This document shows, in pieces, positions 11,386 through 20,469 of a stretch of DNA of 64,000 nucleotides (within the stretch, counting starts at the first letter, position 1; the number at the start of each line of letters is the position of its first letter). Origin of the DNA: Lamellibrachia columna (lineage: Eukaryota; Annelida; Polychaeta; Sabellida; Siboglinidae). The position numbers were made by a program, and so were the translations under genes. The DNA is taken from contig OY759266.1 of the NCBI GenBank assembly GCA_963662155.1, forward strand, positions 963,501-1,027,500, given 5' to 3'. The notes under the pieces were generated by a model that saw only the letters and a program-made list of their open reading frames with translations, was not told the DNA's origin and searched no databases.

Positions 11386-11455
11386 TAAACAATGTTTACT
11401 TATATTTGTCATTGTATCTGCATCCAGAACATCCAGAACATCCAGAACATTGCTG

Positions 11456-13030
11456 ATAGACGTGATGGGAATACTTCCAACAGGGTACGGAAAAACCCTC
11501 ATATACACAATTCTCCCTCGTGTACTTGATAATAATTATTATGTTACACGACAAGCATCTCGGCTGGCACATGGTGTTGGTCGTGCCACCTGACGACGGT
11601 AACAGTCAAAACGTGCATCTGCGGCCAGACTCTATTCTCGGCGCATTCACGAAGCCGAGCGAGAGTCAGATAATCGAGACTAGGTTTGAATGTTACGGAC
11701 TCCATGTGGTGTAGTTGTTACCTTGGATCGCCAGCAGCCAATCAGCGTCATTATCTAAATTATACAGTATAACATCATTTTGCATGATTTATCTTTTCAG
11801 TTTGACAGTTGTGTCAATATAGGCCTAATCATAATTTAATATTATTCGAAGGCATCGTGTAAACTGAGAAATGTTTACTCTTGTTTGATGAGTTAGCCAA
11901 ATCCCCGGAAGAGATCCAACTATGCAGTATGCACCCAGAATATTATTCGGTGGCTCCCTCTACTGATAACTGTATTAGTGGCTGTCGTCATTTATTCACC
12001 AGGTGGAAGCACAGTCGTGTGGTTGAGCCATCGGTAAGTGCCAAGTAGTTTCTTACTATTGAATGTTGTTATGGTATTTTCACTTTTCGCCAAAATGCCC
12101 TTTCCCTCATTGTATTCAAACTTCGTGTAATATTAATTCAGTGTGATTATCATGCAGTGGCTACAGTAAGGAACCTACAGGCCACATTTCATGAACATCA
12201 AGTATTTGTTAAGGAAAATCTGCACAATTATTTTTGACACATTTGGTAGTCCTACTTCAGGTTATATTAGTACTAAAGGCAGTTATCCAGCAACAACAAT
12301 GTTTTTTATAATTTAGTGCTCATCAATCAGTAAACTAAATGTGACAAATATTTAGCAAATTGGAGTAGTAGGTACGGCATAAAGTCAATTCGTATTTAAT
12401 GGTGCTTTGTTTTAAGCAAAAAATGGAATTACCTTACCAAAAGACACCCAAATGATACTAATAATAATTAATTTCAACTGATAAAAAATGTAGTTATAAA
12501 ATGTATCAGACATCCCTAGTCCAGACCAAGAAGCCAAGTTTGTCTTTGGTGTACAATATGTGGCCATAATCATTACTTCGACAAGAAAAATTACATTACA
12601 TTACATATGTCCTCGCCTGAGGAACAAGTGCAGGAGGGCGCCACAGGATGGCGCCACCTTACGATGTGTCTAAATGTGACTTGATGAAAACAATCCGGCG
12701 AGAACAAAGGGAATGCCCGCCACCTGGTGGATGCCCCTGGATTATCTAATATATTTGTTAATAAATTATCTACAACAAAGCTATTACTGATCATTGAAAG
12801 CGGACATTTCGCTAAGTGTAAAGATGTTTGGTCGAAATAGACCCAAGCTAAGCTCGGGTTTCACGTGGACTTAATAAAGCTACTTAACTGGGAGACAACG
12901 TGTGTTCTCAGAAGAAATAGCGGAAATCCCCCTTTAAAAAGATGTTTCGAAGTCTTAGTGCCAATCGCTTATTTAAGTAGAAATGACAGGCCTAACAGTG
13001 ATCGTTGGACCTTCATTAGCGCTTCAGAAA
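11456..13030. other. Intergenic; one LTR-like repeat
   Basis: The only structured part I see is 11722-11945, the right copy of the LTR-like direct repeat. The rest is AT-rich low-complexity sequence with short open frames that show no recognisable domains. Confidence 0.5.
11722..11945 (+). repeat. Diverged direct repeat, right copy (LTR-like)
   Basis: Partner of 8045-8275, with the same blocks in the same order, including CAGCCAATCAGCGTCATTAT and GACAGTTGTGTC. By eye roughly three quarters of positions agree, so the copies are old. Confidence 0.7.
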
Positions 13031-13032
13031 AA

Positions 13033-13700
13033 GTGTCAATTTCACTTATGAGAACCCACGATGTCCGTCAGCAGCTTTAATAAGTGTCAATGTCACTAAT
13101 GAGAACCCACGATGTCCGTCAGCAGCTTTAATGAGTGTCAATGTCACTTATGAGAACCCACGATGTCTGTCAGCAGCTTTAATAAGTGTCAATGTCACTT
13201 ATGAGAACCCACGATGTCCGTCAGCAGCTTTAATAAGAGTCAATGTCACTTATGAGAACCCACGATGTCCGTCAGCAGCTTTAATAAGTGTCAATGTCAC
13301 TTATGAGAACCCACGATGTCCGTCAGCAGCTTTAATGAGTGTCAATGTCACTTATGAGAACCCACGATGTCTGTCAGCAGCTTTAATAAGTGTCAATGTC
13401 ACTTATGAGAACCCACGATGTCCGTCAGCAGCTTTAATAAGAGTCAATGTCACTTATGAGAACCCACGATGTCCGTCAGCAGCTTTAATAAGTGTCAATG
13501 TCACTTATGAGAACCCACGATGTCCGTCAGCAGCTTTAATAAGAGTCAATGTCACTTATGAGAACCCACGATGTCCGTCAGCAGCTTTAATAAGAGTCAA
13601 TGTCACTTATGAGAACCCACGATGTCCGTCAGCAGCTTTAATAAGTGTCAATGTCACTTATGAGAACCCACGATATCCGTCAGCAGCTTTAATAAGTGTC
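13033..13700 (+). repeat. 51-bp minisatellite, about 13 copies
   Basis: Each 51-bp unit contains GTCAATGTCACTTATGAGAA and CCCACGATGTCCGTCAGCAG. Because 51 is 17 codons, the plus strand stays open (216 residues from 13131) with a repeat containing VNVTYENPRCPSAAL. Units differ at only a few positions (GTGTC/GAGTC, CCG/CTG), which indicates recent expansion. I recognise no parent protein, and there is no evidence for a gene. Confidence 0.95.
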
Positions 13701-13836
13701 CGCGTAAAATCCTGGTATAGCCCGGTTCTGTCCCTGGACACGAGTATAACTTATGACAACGGTAATTCACGAGTCCTATGAAATCTCCTTAATACAACGT
13801 GACAACGCAGGCTGCCTTCACTGGATGTTCTTGTGA

Positions 13837-13916
13837 TACAGTTCTTGTGATACAGTTTTGTGATACAGTTCTTGTGATACAGTTCTTGTGATACAGTTCT
13901 TGTGATACAGTTCTTA
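13837..13916 (+). repeat. 15-bp tandem repeat, about 5 copies
   Basis: GATACAGTTCTTGTG is repeated head to tail, with one shortened copy near 13855. Confidence 0.95.
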
Positions 13917-14396
13917 CCGCGCCACTTAATGTCTTTCGTCCGTCAACATATCGTTTGAACTTTCATACAACATTTGTATCCCATGATAGCTGACGCAACT
14001 TTGATAAATATAATAATGATGAATAATTAGCACTTAGGTTTGTCCCGCGAATGCTTTGTCGTATTCAGCAATCAGTCGTGCCGCTAACCCCGCGCCAATC
14101 GCAGACGAACCAGTCATCAACGCCCGGACATGCTCAAAAGGAGGTCATTATGTAAACTTGGATATATTGATAGGATCTCGCGAGGCTTTGGCGGAGCTTA
14201 CTGTGAAGAACAAAGTATTCGCGAGTCTCTATTCGGATGTGTTTTAAACTGACGACGTATGGAAACGTCCGTAAGACCGCCACATGACAGAACATCCACA
14301 ATAAGAGCAACAGCCATGACGCACACGCCGGGTGACATCTGGACCCGTCGGGTCGACCAATTATTGCGCTGTGGGTTTGACGTGCATCACTTGTAT
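13917..14396. other. No gene seen
   Basis: Short overlapping open frames occur on both strands without recognisable domains. The right end (about 14340-14396) resembles the spacer that precedes modules M3 and M4 further on. Confidence 0.4.
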
Positions 14397-14460
14397 ATTT
14401 CAAAATATCTCGAGAAAAAACGAGTTTTCGTAATGGTGTTGGTTGATTTGCATAAGGCTT
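14397..14460 (+). repeat. Array-associated module M1 (octamer-like core)
   Basis: About 60 bp with CGTAATGG and GATTTGCATA, aligning by eye to 16801-16863 (M2), 17003-17080 (M3) and 17230-17305 (M4). Each module is followed directly by a different tandem array. ATTTGCAT is the POU/octamer consensus, but any function is unknown. Confidence 0.6.
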
Positions 14461-14464
14461 AAGA

Positions 14465-16790
14465 TGGCCACGAACAAGGGGTTAGACACAAGGGGTTAGA
14501 CACGAGGGGTTAGACACAAGGGGTTAGACACGAGGGGTTAGACACGGCGGGTTAGACACAAGGGGTTAGACACGACGGGTTAGAAACCAGGGGTTAGACA
14601 CGAGGGGTTAGACACGACGGGTTAGACACCAGGGGTTAGACACGAGGGGTTAGACACGAGGGGTTAGAAACCAGGGGTTAGACACAAGGGGTTAGACACG
14701 AGGGGTTATACACGACGGGTTAGACACAAGGGGTTAGACACGACGGGTTAGAAACCAGGGGTTAGACACGAGGGGTTAGACACGACGGGTTAGACACCAG
14801 GGGTTAGACACGAGGGGTTAGAAACCAGGGGTTAGACACGAGGGGTTACACACGAGGGGTTAGACACGAGGGGTTAGACACAAGGGGTTAGACACGAGGG
14901 GTTAGACACAAGGGGTTAGACATGACGGGTTAGACACAAGGGGTTAGACACGACGGGTTAGAAACCAGGGGTTAGACACGAGGGGTTAGACACGAGGGGT
15001 TAGACACGACGGGTTAGACACCAGGGGTTAGACACGAGGGGTTAGACACCAGTGGTTAGACACGAGGGGTTAGACACCAGGGGTTAGACACGAGGGGTTA
15101 GACACCAGGGGTTAGAAACCAGGGGTTAGACACGAGGGGTTAGACACGAGAGGGTAGACACGAGGGGTTAGACACCAGGGGTTAGACACGAGGGGTTAGA
15201 CACCAGAGTTATACACGAAGGGTTAGACACGAGGGGTTAGACACGAGGGGTTAGACACGAGGGGTTAGACACCAGGGGTTAGACACGAGGGGTTAGACAC
15301 CAGGGGTTAGAAACCAGGGGTTAGACACGAGGGGTTAGACACGACGGGTTAGACACGAGGGGTTAGACACCGGGGGTTAGACACGAGGGGTAAGACATGC
15401 GGGGTTAGAAACCAGGGGTTAGACACCAGGGGTTAGACACCAGGGGTTAGAAACCAGGGGTTAGACACGAGGGGTTAGACACGACGGGTTAGACAACAGG
15501 GGTTAGACACGAGGGGTTAGACACCAGGGGTTAGACACGAGGGGTTAGACACCAGGGGTTAGACACCAGGGGTTAGACACGAGGGGTTAGACACCAGGGG
15601 TTAGAAACCAGGGGTTAGACACGAGGGGTTAGACACGAGGGGTTAGACACGAGGGGTTAGACACGATGGGTTAGAAACCAGGGGTTAGACACCAGGGGTT
15701 AGACACGAGAGATTAGACACGAGGGGTTAGATACCAGGGGTTAGACACGAGAGGTTAGACACCAGGGGTTAGACACGAAGGGTTAGACACCAGGGGTTAG
15801 ACACGAGGGGTTAGACACGAGGGGTTAGACACGACGGGTTAGACACGACGGGTTAGACACGAGGGGTTAGACACGATGGGTTAGAAACCAGGGGTTAGAC
15901 ACCAGGGGTTAGACACGAGAGGTTAGACACGAGGGGTTAGATACCAGGGGTTAGACACGAGAGGTTAGACACCAGGGGTTAGACACGAAGGGTTAGACAC
16001 CAGGGGTTAGACACGAGGGGTTAGACACGAGGGGTTAGACACGACGGGTTAGACACGACGGGTTAGAAACCAGGGGTTAGACACGACGGGTTAGACACGA
16101 CGGGTTAGAAACCAGGGGTTAGACACGAGGGGTTAGACACGAGGGGTTAGACACGACGGGTTAGAAACCAGGGGTTAGACACCAGAGGTTAGACACAAGG
16201 GGTTAGACACGACGGGTTAGACACGAGAGGTTAGACACGAGGGGTTAGACATGACGGGTTAGAAACCAGGGGTTAGACACGAGGGGTTAGACACGAGGGG
16301 TTAGAAACCAGGGGTTAGACACGAGGGGTTAGACACGAGGGGGTAGACACGAGGGGTTAGACACCAGAGGTTAGAAACCAGGGGTTAGAAACCAGGGGTT
16401 AGACACGAGGGGTTAGAAACCAGGGGTTAGACACGAGGGGTTAGACACGAGGGGGTAGACACGAGGGGTTAGAAACCAGGGGTTAGACACGAGGGGTTAG
16501 ACACGACGGGTTAGAAACCAGGGGTTAGAAACCAGGGGTTAGACACGAGGGGTTAGAAACAAGGGGGTAGACTCCAGAGGTTAGACACGACGGGTTAGAA
16601 ACCAGGGGTTAGACACCAGAGGTTAGACACGAGGGGTAGACACGAGGAGTTAGACACAAGGGGTTAGACACGAGGGGTTAGACACCTGGGGTTAAACACC
16701 AGGGATTAGACACAAGGGGTTAGACACCAAGGGTTATACACCAGGGTTAGACACCAATTGTTAGACACAAGGGATTAGACACTAATTAAA
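14465..16790 (+). repeat. 14-bp minisatellite (GGGGTTAGACACGA-like), about 165 copies
   Basis: The unit is GAGGGGTTAGACAC with CGA, CCA, CAA and AAACCA variants. It holds a G4 or G3 run every 14 bp on the plus strand. A 210-bp higher-order segment (15 units) is duplicated: the variants ACACGATGGG at 15661 and 15871 and ATACCAGGGG at 15731 and 15941 recur 210 bp apart. Units decay towards the right end (16680-16790). The unit resembles GGTCTAGACATC in the flanking modules. Confidence 0.97.
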
Positions 16791-16800
16791 ATGTTGTCAA

Positions 16801-16863
16801 CAAAAGATATTGACAGATAAAATCGATTTTTCGGTAATGGCGGTTGTTAATTTGCATATTCAG
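16801..16863 (+). repeat. Array-associated module M2
   Basis: Contains TTTTTCGGTAATGGCGGTTG and AATTTGCATA. It precedes a short 51-bp array. See M1 at 14397. Confidence 0.65.
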
Positions 16864-16872
16864 TAGAAACTG

Positions 16873-16978
16873 GTAGGAAGGACTACTATGTGAATGTCCT
16901 CGTCGATAGTGTATAGCCTCAAAGTAGGAAGGACTACTATGTGAATGTCCTCATTGATAGTGTATACCCTCAAAGTAG
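16873..16978 (+). repeat. 51-bp repeat, 2 copies
   Basis: Two units starting GTAGGAAGGACTACTATGTG and ending CCTCAAA, with CGTCGATA/CATTGATA and ATAGC/ATACC differences. Confidence 0.93.
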
Positions 16979-17002
16979 GTATGGACACCTCATTTGTGTT
17001 GC

Positions 17003-17080
17003 TTTTAAGCATATTTACTGATTTTAAAAAAATTATATGCTTTGTTAATGACGGCACCTAATTTGCATATATTGGGTAAT
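17003..17080 (+). repeat. Array-associated module M3
   Basis: Contains GTTAATGACGGCACC and AATTTGCATA. It is preceded by GGTATGGACACCTCATTTGT and followed by a 29-bp array. Confidence 0.65.
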
Positions 17081-17099
17081 GACGTGTAGGATCATTTCG

Positions 17100-17192
17100 G
17101 AAACATTCTGAGCAGTACAGCAGACCCTTAAACATTCTGAGCAGTACAGCAGACCCTTAAACATTCTGAGCAGTACAGCAGTCCCTCAAAAC
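17100..17192 (+). repeat. 29-bp repeat, 3 copies
   Basis: Three units of CATTCTGAGCAGTACAGCAG plus a CACCCTTAAA-like end. The last unit ends CCCTCAAA. Confidence 0.93.
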
Positions 17193-17229
17193 ATCGGTCT
17201 AGACATCTCATTTGTTGTGCGATTGTCAG

Positions 17230-17305
17230 TATTTACTGCGATATTGGCGAAAATAGAATGTATGGTAATGGCGACGCTAATTTGCGTATTTTGATAAATG
17301 CTCAA
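17230..17305 (+). repeat. Array-associated module M4
   Basis: Contains GGTAATGGCGACGC and AATTTGCGTA, an octamer with one change. It is preceded by GGTCTAGACATCTCATTTGT and followed by a 47-bp array. Confidence 0.65.
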
Positions 17306-17309
17306 GGAT

Positions 17310-17630
17310 GCCAGAGTGGCATCACTTATAACTACACCTCAAAGATACTCAATGATACCAGAGTGGCATCACTTATAAGTACACCTCAAAGATACTCAAT
17401 GATACCAGAGTGGCATCACTTATAAGTACACCTCAAAGATACTCAATGATACCAGAGTGGCATCACTTATAAGTACACCTCAAAGATACTCAATGATACC
17501 AGAGTGGCATCACTTATAAGTACACCTCAAAGATACTCAATGATACCAGAGTGGCATCACTTATAAGTACACCTCAAAGATACTCAATGATACCAGAGTG
17601 GCATCACTTATAAGTACACCTCAAAGATAT
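17310..17630 (+). repeat. 47-bp minisatellite, 7 near-identical copies
   Basis: Units run from GATACTCAATGATACCAGAG to ACACCTCAAA and include the perfect palindrome ACTTATAAGT. Apart from the first unit, differences are almost absent, so this array is very young or recently homogenised. Confidence 0.96.
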
Positions 17631-17639
17631 AGAAACTGC

Positions 17640-18820
17640 ACAAAACGTTGCATGGACCAAGGTCCACCCTCAAAACAACATTTCACTGCCGGACTAGTAA
17701 AGATAGTTTTGTATTCAACTCACATACTTGATACGTCGTAAGATGTGGGGAACTCACACATAAACATTTAATGAATATCTCTTTGATTCCAGTCATCACG
17801 CGAACGCGCCCCCTAGTGGATAATCGGCGCTATACGAGACACTTAATATGACCATTGGCAAGAGGGTTTACCGTACTCGTGTACTGCCGTTAACGGCGCC
17901 TTCATCCCAATGGCACTGCGCATGACTGCATATCGACCGTAAAAAAGTTAGTTGGTCCGATTAGTGCGATTAAACCAGCGCTCGTCGGTCGTAATTAATT
18001 GTATTTCATTTAGGCGCCTGTCGTTTATGACTGGGAGGCGGCGTGAGGCGTCGGTTGATGGCCGACAGCGGCGGCAGATGCGAGCCACCGAGTATTACAA
18101 CGTTTCGTTCTATAGGATTATGCGGCGCCTGTTTCGATCGCGATGATTCGTGATATTCAAATCCATCCATGGATTTAACGACAACATCGTTTATGACCAG
18201 ATTCCATAGCTGCTAAAATTACGCTGGTAGCTTTAACAATGACTGCTTAGAAATCGTCCACGGTTACCCGCATGTCTCACTGTTCCCAAGAATGATGTAT
18301 GTTTAGTTCGAATCCTAAATGATACGCTCACCTCTAAAGCGAATTCCATTTGCAACTGCAAATAAGAATATCACACCAGTAGTTTACTAGGAAAACCTTG
18401 TTGAACATACAACATCTTAATGTCATGGGCCGCGCCATACTGGTAGATAACTCTACGTCACGAGTGTGGTATTCTGGCAATATTCGCTCGCCATATGAAA
18501 ATATATTTGTGTATACCTATTCCTATACTTGCCATAGGATATAACCATGCTATTTGCGTCCAAACTCAACTTATGTAACATATTTTGGCATTTGTTTACT
18601 AAACTATTGTCGTCTTTCTGTTAAAATAATACGTTTGTTTGAGACTGGTTGGCGCTGCGTATGCCGGCCTCCCTTAATACGTCACTTGTAGTCTCGGTTA
18701 CCCCGATTTCATAGAACTGCGCATGCGCTTACTGGTGGTGCTGGTTGATATGTCAGCCCTCGGTCATTCGGAGAAATAACCGGGATCTCCCAATTTTAGA
18801 ACACATTCTGAGTAAACCAC
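17640..18820. other. No gene seen
   Basis: Complex, non-repetitive sequence. The longest open frame is about 64 residues and basic, without a recognisable domain. It could hold host regulatory sequence, but nothing can be supported. Confidence 0.4.
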
Positions 18821-18821
18821 T

Positions 18822-18880
18822 CAGGGGCGGATCTAGGATTTGACCAGAGGGGTGGGGTAGGGGGGGATGGGGCAGCCACC
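18822..18880 (-). mobile_element. Possible hAT-type transposon terminus
   Basis: CAGGGGCGGATCTAGGATTT starts at 18822. Termini beginning CAGGGGCGGAT are typical of hAT-family elements. A hAT-like transposase relic lies at 20.5-22.5 kb on the minus strand, consistent with one element ending here. I found no matching 8-bp target duplication. The best candidate for the other end (CGCCCCCTG at about 22555-22563) matches poorly. Confidence 0.4.
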
Positions 18881-18897
18881 CACTATTCTTGAAATTA

Positions 18898-19055
18898 TTA
18901 GCATTACATAGTGAAAGTATGCCCGGGAATTAGCATTACATAGTGAAAGTATGCCCGGGAATTAGCATTACATAGTGAAAGTATGCCCGGGAATTAGCAT
19001 TACATAGTGAAAGTATGCCCGGGAATTAGCATTACATAGTGAAAGTATGCCCAGG
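18898..19055 (+). repeat. 32-bp repeat, 5 copies
   Basis: Units contain TTAGCATTACATAGTGAAAG followed by TATGCCCGGGAA. They are identical apart from the last copy. Confidence 0.97.
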
Positions 19056-19144
19056 AGGTTGATATGTGAACCAACCCGGATACTGATATCATCATATTAG
19101 TTACATTAACAAAACAAAATTAGATCAATGAACACGTTGAAACG

Positions 19145-20465
19145 TTTATTGGTGCATTGTACGTAGACGTATGTTTAGTGTAGTGTACGTAGATGTATGG
19201 TTAGTGTAGTGTACGTAGATGTATGGTTAGTATAGTGTACGTAGATGTATGGTTAGTGTAGTGTACGTAGATGTATGGTTAGTGTAGTGTACGTAGATGT
19301 ATGGTTAGTGTAGTGTACGTAGATGTATGGTTAGTGTAGTGTACGTAGATGTATGGTTAGTGTAGTGTACGTAGACGTATGTTTAGTGTAGTGTACGTAG
19401 ATGTATGGTTAGTGTAGTGTACGTAGATGTATAGTTAGTGCATTGTACGTAGATGTATGGTTAGTGTAGTGCACGTAGGTGTATGGTTAGTGTAGTGTAC
19501 ATAGATGTATGGTTAGTGTAGTGTACGTAGATGTATGGTTAGTGTAGTGTACGTAGATGTATAGTTAGTGCATTGTACGTAGATGTATGGTTAGTGTAGT
19601 GCACGTAGGTGTATGGTTAGTGTAGTGTACATAGATGTATGGTTAGTGTAGTGTACGTAGATGTATGGTTAGTGTAGTGTACGTAGATGTATGGTTAGTG
19701 TAGTTTACGTAGTTGTATGGTTAGTGTAGCGTACGTAGATGTATGGTTAGTGTAGTGTACGTAGATGTATGGTTAGTGTAGTGTACGTAGGTGTATGGTT
19801 AGTGTAGTGTACATAGATGTATGGTTAGTGTAGTGTACGTAGATGTATGGTTAGTGTAGTGTACGTAGATGTATGGTTAGTGTAGTGTACGTAGATGTAT
19901 GGTTAGTGTAGTGCACGTAGTTGTATGGTTAGTGTAGTGTACGTAGATGTATGGTTAGTGTAGTGTACGTATATGTATAGTTAGTGTAGTGTACGTAGAT
20001 ATATGGTTAGTGTAGTGTACGTAGATGTATAGTTAGTGTAGTGTACGTAGATGTATGGTTAGTGTAGTGTACGTAGATGTATGGTTAGTGTAATGTACGT
20101 AGATGTATAGTTAGTGTAGTGTACGTAGATGTATAGTTAGTGTAGTGTACGTTGATGTATGGTTAGTGTAGTGTACGTAGATGTATGGTTAGTGTAGTGT
20201 ACGTAGATGTATAGTTAATGTAGTGTACGTAGTTGTATAGTTAGTGTAGTGTATGTAGATGTATAGTTAATGTAGTGTACGTAGTTGTATAGTTAGTGTA
20301 GTGTACGTAGATGTATAGTTAATGTAGTGTACGTAGTTGTATAGTTAGTGTAGTGTACGTAGGTGTATGGTTAGTGTAGTGTACATAGATGTATATTTAG
20401 TGTAGTGTACGTAGATGTATGGTTAGTATATTGTACATAGATGTATGGTTAGTGTAGTGTATTGT
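19145..20465 (+). repeat. 26-bp minisatellite, about 51 copies
   Basis: The unit is TAGTGTACGTAGATGTATGG plus TTAGTG. A 130-bp block (five units) is duplicated: the variant CATTGTACGT occurs at 19441 and 19571. The array directly abuts the end of the hAT-like frame at about 20470. Confidence 0.97.
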
Positions 20466-20469
20466 CTGA

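Larger units (their letters stand above)
8393..11455 (-). mobile_element. CR1-like LINE, copy B (longest copy, inverted relative to A)
   Basis: Read on the minus strand it runs from the end of ORF1 (11455-11250, aligning to 56.66-56.80 kb of copy E) through the whole endonuclease and RT to the 3' stem-loop (8412-8442) and two units of the 10-bp tail. It is the only copy here that covers all of ORF2. Together with copy A it makes a roughly 2.4-kb inverted repeat with a spacer of about 1 kb. Confidence 0.92.

Noticed and set aside
14465..16790. Telomeric or interstitial telomere repeat
   Set aside because: The GGGGTTAG word is telomere-like, but the true period is 14 bp with a constant ACAC segment. 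No TTAGGG tract is present.
13033..17630. CRISPR array
   Set aside because: Repeats are contiguous without unique spacers, there are no cas genes, and the genome is eukaryotic.
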